Below are positions 18,830 through 26,356 of a stretch of 64,000 bases of DNA, piece by piece. Made by a program: the position numbers and the translations under genes. Source of the DNA: an uncultured Roseibium sp. (lineage in GTDB: Bacteria; Pseudomonadota; Alphaproteobacteria; Rhizobiales; Stappiaceae); assembly GCF_947499295.1 (NCBI RefSeq), contig NZ_CANMNP010000002.1, positions 124,001 to 188,000 of the forward strand. Reading direction: 5' to 3'. Every line of letters begins with the position of its first letter. Position 1 is the first letter of the stretch. The notes beneath the pieces are model-generated. The model had not been told where the DNA came from and ran no database searches. It worked only from the letters and a program-made list of their open reading frames with translations.

Positions 18830-19474
18830 ATGGCATTGAATGAACAGGTCGACAATTATTGCGAGCGGGTTGGGCCCGATTTCTGGTCTGAACCGGTCAA
18901 CGCCATCACAAACGCTGCCTTTCTGGTCGCCGCAATTGTCGCGTTTTTCTTGTGGCGGCGAAAAACACCGGATGACTGGCCGGCGTTTGTTTTGATTGGC
19001 GTTGTTTTTGTAATAGGTGTCGGCTCATTCCTGTTTCACACCTTCGCAACCAGATGGGCAGCACTCGCTGACATATTGCCAATTGCCATATTCATTCATG
19101 TCTATTTGTTTTTTGCACTGAAACGGTTTCTTGCAGTCACCTGGTGGCTCGCATTGTTGATTGTTGTCGGGTTTTTTCTGGCAACACCGTTTGTCGCTCA
19201 AGTGATCGCACCTTTGGTCGGCTCTTCTGCGGGATATGTGCCGGCGCTGCTCGCGATTTTCGTCGTGGGCGCTTTGTTCAGAAGGCAAAACAGCCGCCTC
19301 GGCGCACAGGTGCTGATCACGGGCATTGTCTTCGCGCTTTCATTGACTTTCCGCATGTTGGATGAGCCAATCTGCAACCAATTTGCCTTGGGAACGCATT
19401 TCCTGTGGCATATCCTGAACAGCATTGTGCTCTTTGGACTGTTGCGGGTTCTCATTTTGCATCGCGCCAGATAA
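18830..19474 (+). CDS. Ceramidase-like (CREST superfamily) membrane protein
   Basis: About 214 residues with seven hydrophobic segments. The N-terminal DNYCERVGPDFWSEPVNAIT, the central GSFLFHTFATRWAALADILPI with conserved Ser, His and Asp, and the C-terminal HFLWHILNSI with His are the metal-binding hallmarks of the CREST superfamily (alkaline ceramidase, PAQR receptors, Per1). They suggest a Zn-dependent intramembrane hydrolase; hydrolysis of ceramide itself is inference. ATG 18830 is used; a TTG at 18824 is possible. It lies between an aminotransferase and maeB and is probably co-transcribed with the former (38-base gap). Confidence 0.85.
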   Translation: MALNEQVDNYCERVGPDFWSEPVNAITNAAFLVAAIVAFFLWRRKTPDDWPAFVLIGVVFVIGVGSFLFHTFATRWAALADILPIAIFIHVYLFFALKRFLAVTWWLALLIVVGFFLATPFVAQVIAPLVGSSAGYVPALLAIFVVGALFRRQNSRLGAQVLITGIVFALSLTFRMLDEPICNQFALGTHFLWHILNSIVLFGLLRVLILHRAR

Positions 19475-19584
19475 AGCTCAGAGACAATTCATCAAATCGC
19501 TGCAATAGTTGGCAGGGGGCCATGCCGCCGCGAATTGCAGAAAAAGACTACCTAACGGAATATGCCAGGGAGACAGGGACAGTC

Positions 19585-21876
19585 ATGAGCGACAGCAAAT
19601 CCAACGAAAGCGATCTGACAGAAGCCGCCCTGTATTTTCACGAACATCCAAGGCCTGGCAAACTCGAAATCCAGGCCACCAAGCCATTGGGCAACCAGCG
19701 CGACCTGGCGCTCGCCTATTCTCCGGGCGTTGCCGCACCCTGCCTTGAAATTGCCGAGGATCCCGCGAAGGCCGCCAATTACACGTCCAGGGGCAACCTT
19801 GTCGCTGTGATCTCGAACGGAACCGCTGTTCTTGGACTTGGCAACATCGGACCGCTTGCCTCAAAGCCGGTGATGGAAGGCAAGGCGGTTCTTTTCAAGA
19901 AATTCGCCGGCATTGATGTGTTCGACATCGAAGTTGCGCAAAACAATGTCGACAAGTTCGTCGATGCCGTTTCGGTTCTGGAGCCGACGTTCGGGGGCAT
20001 CAACCTGGAAGACATCAAGGCGCCTGAATGCTTCATGATCGAAGCCAAGTTGCGCGAAAAAATGAACATCCCGGTTTTTCACGACGATCAGCACGGCACG
20101 GCGATCATCGTTGGAGCGGCGGTTCGAAACGGTCTGCAGCTGGCCGGCAAGAAGATTGAAGATGCCAAGATCGTTGCCTCCGGGGCCGGTGCTGCCGCGC
20201 TCGCCTGTCTGAATATGCTGATATCCCTTGGCGCAAAACGTGAAAACATCTGGGTCACTGACATTGAGGGTGTCGTCTATGAAGGACGCGAAGCTCTCAT
20301 GGATGAGTGGAAGTCCGCTTTTGCGCAAAAGACAGATTTGCGCACGCTTGATCAGGTGATTGATGGTGCGGATGTCTTCCTGGGATTGTCCGCAGGCGGT
20401 GTTTTGAAACCACATATGGTTGAGAAGATGGGCAAGGGACCCTTGATCCTTGCTCTTGCAAACCCCAACCCGGAGATCATGCCGGAAGAGGCGCAGAAAG
20501 TGCGCAGTGATGTCGTGATGTGCACCGGGCGCTCCGACTATCCGAACCAGGTCAACAACGTTTTGTGTTTTCCATATATCTTCCGTGGTGCGCTCGACGT
20601 TGGCGCGACCACGATCAATGAAGAAATGAAACGTGCTGCAGTTGAGGCAATTGCGGGCCTTGCGCAGGAAGAACCCTCCGATGTGGCCGCGCGTGCTTAT
20701 GGCGGCAAGACCGAAATCTTCGGCCCGAATTATCTCATACCGTCACCATTCGACCAGCGTCTGATCCTGCGCATTGCACCAGCTGTTGCCAAGGCAGCCA
20801 TGGACACCGGTGTTGCAACGCGTCCGATCGAGGATTTTGCTGCCTATTATGACCGGCTGAACCGCTTCGTGTTCCGGTCAGGTCTCATCATGAAACCGAT
20901 CATCCACAACGCTACCAAGGATCCGCAAAGGATCATTTACGCGGAAGGAGAAGACGAGCGGGTATTGAGAGCCGCGCAGGTTCTGATTGAGGACAAGATC
21001 GCGAAACCCATTTTGGTCGGCCGGCCCGATGTTCTTCAGCAGCGCTGCGAACGGTTTGGATTGAAAATCCGCCCGGAGGTCGATTTCGAATACGTCAACC
21101 CGCAGGACGATCCCCGTTATCGCGAATATGTCGACGAGTATTTCGAATGTGTCGGCCGCCTCGGTCTGCCGCCTGATGCGGCAAGAACCGTCGTGCGCAC
21201 GAACGCCACAGTCATTTCCGCACTCGCGGTCCGGCGGGGTGAGGCGGACGCCGTCATTTGCGGGCTGGAAGGGCGCTACACTCGCCATCTGAGAGACATC
21301 AAGCAGGTCATTGGTGTTTGTGAAACGGCACGCGATCTCTCGGCCATGTCATTGTTGATCAACAGCCAGGGCGCTCTGTTCCTGTCCGATACCTTTGTGA
21401 CCGAAGATCCGACGGCTCAGGAGATCTCCGAAATGGCAATCCTGGCAGCCCAGGAAATTCGCCGGTTTGGTATCGAACCCAAAATCGCTCTTCTGTCGAT
21501 GTCCAATTTTGGTTCTCGTGAAACAGCGTCCTCGCGCAAGATGCGCGAAGCCCTTGAACTTATCTGGGAACGGCATCCGGAACTGGAAGCCGACGGTGAA
21601 ATGCATGGCGATTCTGCTCTGAGTACCGATTTGCGTGAACGTGTCATGCCCAACAGCAAGCTTACGGGCGAAGCGAACCTCTTGCTGTTTCCGAACCTCG
21701 ATTCCGCCAACATTGCCCACAATCTTTTGAAGGTGGCCACGCAAGCTCTCCACGTTGGGCCGATCCTTCTGGGAACTGCGCGACCGGCTCATATTCTGAC
21801 GCCGTCCGTAACCTCCCGGGGTGTCGTCAACATGTCAGCGCTTGCCAGCGTGGAAGCGCAGACCCGGACGAGCTGA
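19585..21876 (+). CDS. maeB: NADP-dependent malic enzyme with phosphotransacetylase-like C-terminus
   Basis: 763 residues. It decarboxylates malate to pyruvate, making NADPH. The N-terminal half has [19 protein letters not shown] (metal and substrate site) and the Rossmann segment [15 protein letters not shown]. The C-terminal half from about residue 435 is the phosphotransacetylase-like domain of long MaeB proteins, thought to bind acetyl-CoA as a regulator, with [19 protein letters not shown] and [13 protein letters not shown] 19585 is preceded by GGGAGACAGGGACAGTC; the frame is open upstream to 19405 but that overlaps the ceramidase-like gene. Confidence 0.95.
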   Translation: MSDSKSNESDLTEAALYFHEHPRPGKLEIQATKPLGNQRDLALAYSPGVAAPCLEIAEDPAKAANYTSRGNLVAVISNGTAVLGLGNIGPLASKPVMEGKAVLFKKFAGIDVFDIEVAQNNVDKFVDAVSVLEPTFGGINLEDIKAPECFMIEAKLREKMNIPVFHDDQHGTAIIVGAAVRNGLQLAGKKIEDAKIVASGAGAAALACLNMLISLGAKRENIWVTDIEGVVYEGREALMDEWKSAFAQKTDLRTLDQVIDGADVFLGLSAGGVLKPHMVEKMGKGPLILALANPNPEIMPEEAQKVRSDVVMCTGRSDYPNQVNNVLCFPYIFRGALDVGATTINEEMKRAAVEAIAGLAQEEPSDVAARAYGGKTEIFGPNYLIPSPFDQRLILRIAPAVAKAAMDTGVATRPIEDFAAYYDRLNRFVFRSGLIMKPIIHNATKDPQRIIYAEGEDERVLRAAQVLIEDKIAKPILVGRPDVLQQRCERFGLKIRPEVDFEYVNPQDDPRYREYVDEYFECVGRLGLPPDAARTVVRTNATVISALAVRRGEADAVICGLEGRYTRHLRDIKQVIGVCETARDLSAMSLLINSQGALFLSDTFVTEDPTAQEISEMAILAAQEIRRFGIEPKIALLSMSNFGSRETASSRKMREALELIWERHPELEADGEMHGDSALSTDLRERVMPNSKLTGEANLLLFPNLDSANIAHNLLKVATQALHVGPILLGTARPAHILTPSVTSRGVVNMSALASVEAQTRTS

Positions 21877-21910
21877 TCGCTGCTTCAATTTGCGCATTCC
21901 CTTTCCTGAT

Positions 21911-21938
21911 GCGAACCGGTACACCCGGTTCGCTTCTG
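21911..21938 (+). terminator. Probable terminator of maeB
   Basis: GCGAACCGG, five-base loop, CCGGTTCGC: a perfect 9-bp stem 35 bases after the maeB stop, followed by TTCTGTT. It is moderately convincing because the T-run is interrupted. Confidence 0.65.
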
Positions 21939-21954
21939 TTCTGTCCACCAAAGC

Positions 21955-22281
21955 GTGAACCAAGTGAAACACCCAGCAGATTGCGTCAACAAATCCGACA
22001 TCCGCACAGCCATCGACAGGCTTGATGAAGACCTCCTTCAAATTTTTGCCCGCAGGCAAGAATATGTGCGCCGCATGGCGGAATTGAAGAATCGGCCTGA
22101 AGAGGCCTTCGACCATGAGCGTATTGAAACCATGGTTGCAGCAATCAGAGCGCGGGCAGCGGAACTGGGTCTGGAAAGTGACCAGGCCGAGCTCATCTGG
22201 CGCACTCTGATTGATTGGAATGTCGCTTATGAAAAGCGGGCAATTTCCGCGCGATTGGAAGGCGGCGCTATAACCTCCTGA
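21955..22281 (+). CDS. Chorismate mutase (AroQ type)
   Basis: 108 residues, all-helical, a stand-alone AroQ-alpha type chorismate mutase that converts chorismate to prephenate for Phe/Tyr synthesis. The N-terminal helix DIRTAIDRLDEDLLQIFARRQEYVRRMAELK (residues 16-46) carries the conserved Arg, Asp and Lys active-site positions, and ELIWRTLIDWNV matches the last helix. Start GTG 21955 (or GTG 21964) is used. It could also be a PchB-like isochorismate-pyruvate lyase, since the folds are shared, but there are no siderophore genes nearby. Confidence 0.88.
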   Translation: MNQVKHPADCVNKSDIRTAIDRLDEDLLQIFARRQEYVRRMAELKNRPEEAFDHERIETMVAAIRARAAELGLESDQAELIWRTLIDWNVAYEKRAISARLEGGAITS

Positions 22282-22380
22282 AATGACATTTCCGTTTTTT
22301 GCACGTTTGACGCTGTCAACCGCCAGCAAAGTGCCTACCTATGTGGTCACTTGTTGGTCAGCTCAAGGACGGAACACCTC

Positions 22381-23502
22381 ATGAATTTCAGGACGTTTTG
22401 CCTGCCTGCAATTGCTGCAATGGCCCTTTCCATGACAGGTGCCACGATGCTTCCAGTGGCAGCTCAATCTTCGTTCAATCTGGAGACGGTTACAGAGGGA
22501 CTTTCCTATCCCTGGAGCGTTGCCATGCTGCCGGACGGCGGCTTTTTGGTAACTGAGCGCGACGGTGTCTTGAAACACGTCGATGCAGAAGGCAATCAAC
22601 AGGTGGTCGAAGGCGTGCCGGACGTGTTTGCGCAAGGTCAGGGTGGTCTTCTGGATGTTGTCCTCAGCCCGGATTTTGAGAACGATGCCACGGTATACCT
22701 GACCTTCTCGCAAGGGTCTCCGGAAGGAGCCGGCACATCTTTGTTCAAAGCGGTGCTGGGTCAATCGCAAGGCGGCGGATATGCGCTCGAAGGCGAGACG
22801 ATCTTTGCAGGCAACAACAAGGCGTATGGCGGGCGACACTTCGGCTCCAGGATCGCTTTCGCGCCGGATGGCACGTTGTTCATGACGATCGGCGACAGGG
22901 GAGACGGCGACAGGGCTCAAGTGACTTCAGACCACACAGGTTCCGTCTTGCGACTGACCTCAGACGGCACTCCGGCACCTGACAATCCCTTTGTCGGCGA
23001 CGACAGCTACAAGCCGGAAATCTGGTCAATTGGTCATCGCAACCCGCAAAGTGCTGCGATCAACCCCGCAACCGGTGTTCTTTGGACCGTCGAGCACGGA
23101 GCCCGGGGAGGGGATGAAATCAACATTCCTGAGGCGGGCAAGAACTATGGCTGGCCGATTATTTCCTACGGACGGCATTATTCGGGCGGCAAGATTGGCG
23201 AAGGCACCTCCAAACCTGGTTTGGAGCAACCCATTCACTATTGGGATCCGTCCATCGCGCCTTCAGGCATGGCCTTTGTTACGAGAGATACCTACCCTGA
23301 CTGGAAAGGCGACCTTCTGGTTGGGGCGTTGCGTGGCCAGCATCTTTCCAAACTGGATTTGAGCGGAAACGAAATTGTTGGGGAGCAGCAGTTGCTGACG
23401 GATCTTGGCGAGCGAATCCGTGATGTGCGTCAGGGTCCTGATGGTTTCATTTATGTTTTGACCGACAGCGATGAGGGCCGCCTTATCCGGCTGGTTCCCT
23501 GA
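22381..23502 (+). CDS. PQQ-type soluble aldose sugar dehydrogenase (periplasmic)
   Basis: 373 residues with a Sec signal peptide (residues 1-29, ending LPVAAQ). It is a six-bladed beta-propeller of the GdhB/YliI family that oxidises sugars with bound pyrroloquinoline quinone. Visible motifs: LSYPWSVAMLPDGGFLVTER, GQGGLLDVVLSPDF, GGRHFGSRIAFAPDG, SIGHRNPQSAAINP (catalytic His region), EHGARGGDEINI and KNYGWP. ATG 22381 follows AAGGACGGAACACCTC. No PQQ synthesis genes are in this window. Confidence 0.92.
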   Translation: MNFRTFCLPAIAAMALSMTGATMLPVAAQSSFNLETVTEGLSYPWSVAMLPDGGFLVTERDGVLKHVDAEGNQQVVEGVPDVFAQGQGGLLDVVLSPDFENDATVYLTFSQGSPEGAGTSLFKAVLGQSQGGGYALEGETIFAGNNKAYGGRHFGSRIAFAPDGTLFMTIGDRGDGDRAQVTSDHTGSVLRLTSDGTPAPDNPFVGDDSYKPEIWSIGHRNPQSAAINPATGVLWTVEHGARGGDEINIPEAGKNYGWPIISYGRHYSGGKIGEGTSKPGLEQPIHYWDPSIAPSGMAFVTRDTYPDWKGDLLVGALRGQHLSKLDLSGNEIVGEQQLLTDLGERIRDVRQGPDGFIYVLTDSDEGRLIRLVP

Positions 23503-23550
23503 CACGTTAACGAATGGTTTGATCATTAAAGGGATTTCAAGCTGCTTGGC

Positions 23551-23579
23551 TTGACTTTTGCGGCTGCTAAGACGATATA
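23551..23579 (+). promoter_or_regulatory. Probable promoter of the DEAD-box helicase with a long leader
   Basis: TTGACT (23551-23556), a 17-base spacer and GATATA (23574-23579). Transcription from here would give a leader of about 250 bases before the TTG start at 23839. The region 23503-23838 has no other gene; the frame that extends the helicase to 23626 has no family resemblance. Confidence 0.5.
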
Positions 23580-23838
23580 GCAGCCAGCAATCGCTGCCGC
23601 GTGAGCAGACAGCGCGCCGAAAAATTTGGAAACCGACTGGTTTCCTGGCTGCCGCTTCCGATTGTCCAAACATGAGCCTAATGAGGGGCTCAAACAGTTC
23701 CCAATTCACGCGAGGGTCTGGCGGCATGGAGCCTTCATTGTATTGATTCCGGCTGCCGCGCTTCATAACAAACCGCAGGGCAGGTGCCGTGCGGTACCGC
23801 AAGCGTGTTTCGTAGCGCTTGCAGTCAAGGAATTCAAT

Positions 23839-25134
23839 TTGACCGATTTTCACAGCCTGGGACTTTCCGGCGACCTGCTTACTGCCGTTTCTGAAAATGG
23901 CTATGCGACACCGACGCCGATCCAGCAAAAGGCAATCCCGCTTATTCTTGAGGGCAAGGACCTGATGGGTCTTGCTCAAACGGGTACCGGCAAGACTGCC
24001 GCTTTCGGACTTCCCCTGATCGACCAGCTCGTGGCCGATGGAACCCAGCCTCGCTCGCGGGGAACGCGCGCGCTGGTGCTGGCGCCGACACGCGAACTTG
24101 TCAATCAGATTGCAAAGAACCTGATTTCGTTCCTGAAGAAAACGCCACTTCGGGTCACCTCTGTTGTCGGTGGTGTGTCCATCAATGGCCAGATCAAACG
24201 CCTTTCCAGGGGAACGGACATTCTTGTGGCGACGCCGGGCCGTCTGCTTGATTTGGTGGACCGTGGAGCCGTTGATCTTGGTACCGCGTCCTATCTCGTT
24301 CTCGACGAAGCAGATCAGATGCTGGATCTCGGCTTCATTCACGCGCTTCGCCGGATTGCCGGCCTTGTGGCCGATGAACGCCAGACACTGCTGTTTTCCG
24401 CCACGATGCCGAAACAGATCAATGAACTTGCCCAGTCCTACCTCAGAAATCCGGAGCGGGTTGAAGTCGCACCGGCTGGAAAGACAGCCGACAAGATCAC
24501 GCAGTCGGTCCACTTCATGGACCAAAAAGCCAAGGGCGATTTCCTGGTCGGTCAACTGAAAGCCAAGCCGGATGGCATGTCTTTGGTTTTCTGCCGCACC
24601 AAACACGGTGCAGAGCGCCTGATGAGAAAACTGGCGCAGTCCGGCATTTCCGCAGGATCCATCCATGGCAACAAAAGCCAGAACCAGCGCGAACGCGCAA
24701 TCCGGGATCTCAAGTCCGGCGCCATCAATGTTCTCGTCGCAACGGATGTTGCTGCAAGAGGGATCGATATCCCTGGTGTCAGTCACGTCTATAACTTCGA
24801 GTTGCCTGAGGTTGCCGAGGCCTATGTGCATCGGATCGGCCGGACAGCACGTGCAGGCGCGGAAGGTGAAGCTGTTGCCTTGTGTGCACCGGAAGAAATC
24901 GGTCTCTTCAGGCAGATCGAGAAACTGATCGGTATCGAGATTGCGGTGGCTGGTGGAGAAGTTCCCCCCATGTCAGCAGCAAGCAAAGCGAAGCGTGGTG
25001 GAGGCAATCGGGGCAACAAGCCTTCGGCCAAGAAGCCGTACCGCAAACAATCCGCTTCAGGCGATAACGACAACAGGGCACATTCCAGGCGTTCACGCCG
25101 TAGACGGACGTCAAATCGGCAAAACGCAGCCTAG
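23839..25134 (+). CDS. DEAD-box ATP-dependent RNA helicase (RhlE-like)
   Basis: 431 residues from TTG 23839, which has AAGGA eight bases upstream; homologues begin at this point (TDFHSLGLSGDLL), so the 71-residue in-frame extension is rejected. All helicase motifs are present: Q motif TPIQQKAIP, motif I AQTGTGKT (46-53), PTRELVNQI, TPGRLLD, DEAD (156-159), SAT, and in domain 2 ATDVAARGIDIPGV and HRIGRTARAG. A basic Arg/Lys/Asn-rich tail of about 50 residues probably binds RNA. Roles in ribosome assembly or RNA decay, often at low temperature, are family knowledge. Confidence 0.94.
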   Translation: MTDFHSLGLSGDLLTAVSENGYATPTPIQQKAIPLILEGKDLMGLAQTGTGKTAAFGLPLIDQLVADGTQPRSRGTRALVLAPTRELVNQIAKNLISFLKKTPLRVTSVVGGVSINGQIKRLSRGTDILVATPGRLLDLVDRGAVDLGTASYLVLDEADQMLDLGFIHALRRIAGLVADERQTLLFSATMPKQINELAQSYLRNPERVEVAPAGKTADKITQSVHFMDQKAKGDFLVGQLKAKPDGMSLVFCRTKHGAERLMRKLAQSGISAGSIHGNKSQNQRERAIRDLKSGAINVLVATDVAARGIDIPGVSHVYNFELPEVAEAYVHRIGRTARAGAEGEAVALCAPEEIGLFRQIEKLIGIEIAVAGGEVPPMSAASKAKRGGGNRGNKPSAKKPYRKQSASGDNDNRAHSRRSRRRRTSNRQNAA

Positions 25135-25188
25135 TATTCCTGTCTTGGGAATTTGTGTTTGCGCCAAGATGTCTTGATTTCATGAAAA

Positions 25189-25216
25189 AGCACCGGGAAG
25201 TGGCCTTCCCGGTGCT
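25189..25216 (+). terminator. Hairpin terminating the helicase transcript
   Basis: AGCACCGGGAAG, loop TGGC, CTTCCCGGTGCT: a perfect 12-bp stem 54 bases after the helicase stop, preceded by GAAAAA and followed by GTCCTTG. The T-run is weak, but the A-run means it could also act on the other strand. Confidence 0.65.
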
Positions 25217-25932
25217 GTCCTTGTGGTCGATGGGTTTCAGAAGAGCACAGGCTTTTCTGAATGAAATTGTCGGAGTTTCTTAATTCCTGAGCCAGAACCG
25301 CCGCGTCCTTGCTCGAGACTTAATGTCCCTCCTGTCCACAAGGTATCCAACCGCATTGTGCGGTCCGACCTCTTGATCGTATTTGGGGATTGCCGCGGGA
25401 ACACCGCGAGGAGATTGCTGGTAACGCTTTGAACGTTATTACAAATCAAATTAGCCCCGTTAAAAGTAAAACTAAATTAACCATCCCAACTGCGCAATCA
25501 TAACTATTCCACGATGCCTCTGGGTGTGGATAAGTCTAAAGATAAATAAAAACAAATAGTTATAGTGCGGATGCGCGTCATTATGGTGAAGTGCGTCACG
25601 CAAGCAGGCGACTTGCGAGCGTTTCTACATTGAATAAGTGCTGTAAATTCAAAGAATTGCACTTAGTATTTCTGTAATCTATTGTGATATAAAAAAAATT
25701 TATGGGCAAAACATGCGACATGCATTTCTCTATGTGATTGTAAATTAAAGGGAAAAACAGTTGTGCGTACTGTAAATAGTGCCAAGTAACCTTTACGGCA
25801 GCTTTTCGCCGGGAGCTTCAGATGCAGAGAAGCAGGAGGTCATCTCACACTTGGTCAGGAGCAAAATTTGACCAATTGGTATAAAGAGACTTTCTGGGGT
25901 TATAATTAGTTTTTATCCCGTGAAATTTCTGG
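25217..25932. other. AT-rich gene-free DNA
   Basis: About 700 bases without a credible gene. From 25440 to 25930 it is strongly AT-rich compared with the rest of the window, with long A and T runs (for example AAAAAAAATTTATG near 25690). A sequence identical to the consensus DnaA box on the reverse strand (TGTGGATAA, 25525-25533) is present once. I cannot assign a function. Confidence 0.5.
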
Positions 25933-25961
25933 TTGACGTTTCCGTAACGTGAAGCTACATC
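25933..25961 (+). promoter_or_regulatory. Possible promoter of the candidate RNA
   Basis: TTGACG (25933-25938), the -35 preferred in many alphaproteobacteria, then 17 bases and TACATC (25956-25961), a poor -10. It would start a transcript near 25968 that ends at the terminator at 26282. Confidence 0.35.
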
Positions 25962-26126
25962 AGCGCCCAATGAGGTTTGGTTAATCGAATTTAATTATTC
26001 GGCCAAACCCAAATAATCCAGACAACATCTGGGATATTGTGCACGTTGGCTCCATCAGGACCTTCGACCTCACGACATAATCGCCTGTCGTCATGAACGC
26101 TGGCGAAGACCTTGTGGCGCGGGCGT

Positions 26127-26282
26127 TTGCGTGACATGCGAAGGAGTGGGCTTTCCGCTCCTCAGCGTTACGCAATGGACAACCGCAACAAGCCGGACCC
26201 CCACTGATACCGGCTTGATACGACCCATCGGCCGCAAGACTGCAGCACCGGAAAGACGTCTTTCCGGTGCTGTTTTGTTTTT
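26127..26282 (+). ncRNA. Candidate structured small RNA
   Basis: Three stem-loops in a row end in a strong terminator, with no protein gene. First: TTGCGTGAC (26127-26135) pairs with GTTACGCAA (26167-26175, one G-T), enclosing AGGAGTGG/CCGCTCCT (26142-26149 with 26155-26162). Second: CAAGCCGG (26189-26196) pairs perfectly with CCGGCTTG (26210-26217) around a 13-base loop containing ACCCCCAC. Third: a perfect 14-bp stem (26243-26256 with 26259-26272) followed by TTTTGTTTTT. The 5' end is unknown; a weak promoter lies at 25933. I do not recognise the RNA family; it lacks tmRNA tag and SRP RNA features. Confidence 0.6.
26243..26282 (+). terminator. Rho-independent terminator of the candidate RNA
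   Basis: A perfect 14-bp stem starting CAGCACCGGAAAGA, a two-base centre, then TTTTGTTTTT. It faces the plus strand, while the adjacent etfD gene runs on the minus strand and has its own terminator, so this hairpin must end a plus-strand transcript. Confidence 0.85.
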
Positions 26283-26300
26283 GGGAAAAGGGTCTTCGAT

Positions 26301-26331
26301 AAAAAAGAAAAGCCACGGACTTGCCGTGGCT
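26301..26331 (-). terminator. Rho-independent terminator of etfD
   Basis: On the reverse strand: AGCCACGG, loop CAAGT, CCGTGGCT, followed by TTTCTTTTTT. It starts 25 bases after the etfD stop. Confidence 0.9.
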
Positions 26332-26356
26332 CAACCTTGGTCATCGGAAATCACAC

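Noticed and set aside
23263..24831. A 522-codon open frame on the minus strand opposite the DEAD-box helicase
   Set aside because: It lies antisense to a gene with every helicase motif, has no ribosome site and no family resemblance; long antisense frames are common in GC-rich DNA.
25525..25533. Replication origin based on the DnaA box
   Set aside because: Only one perfect box is present; clusters of boxes and the usual origin neighbours (hemE, parAB, dnaA) are missing.
25968..26282. tmRNA (permuted ssrA) or SRP RNA as identity of the structured RNA
   Set aside because: No tag-peptide reading such as Ala-Asn-Asp, no tRNA-like TTCGA arm with CCA, and no GGAA/AGCA SRP loop.
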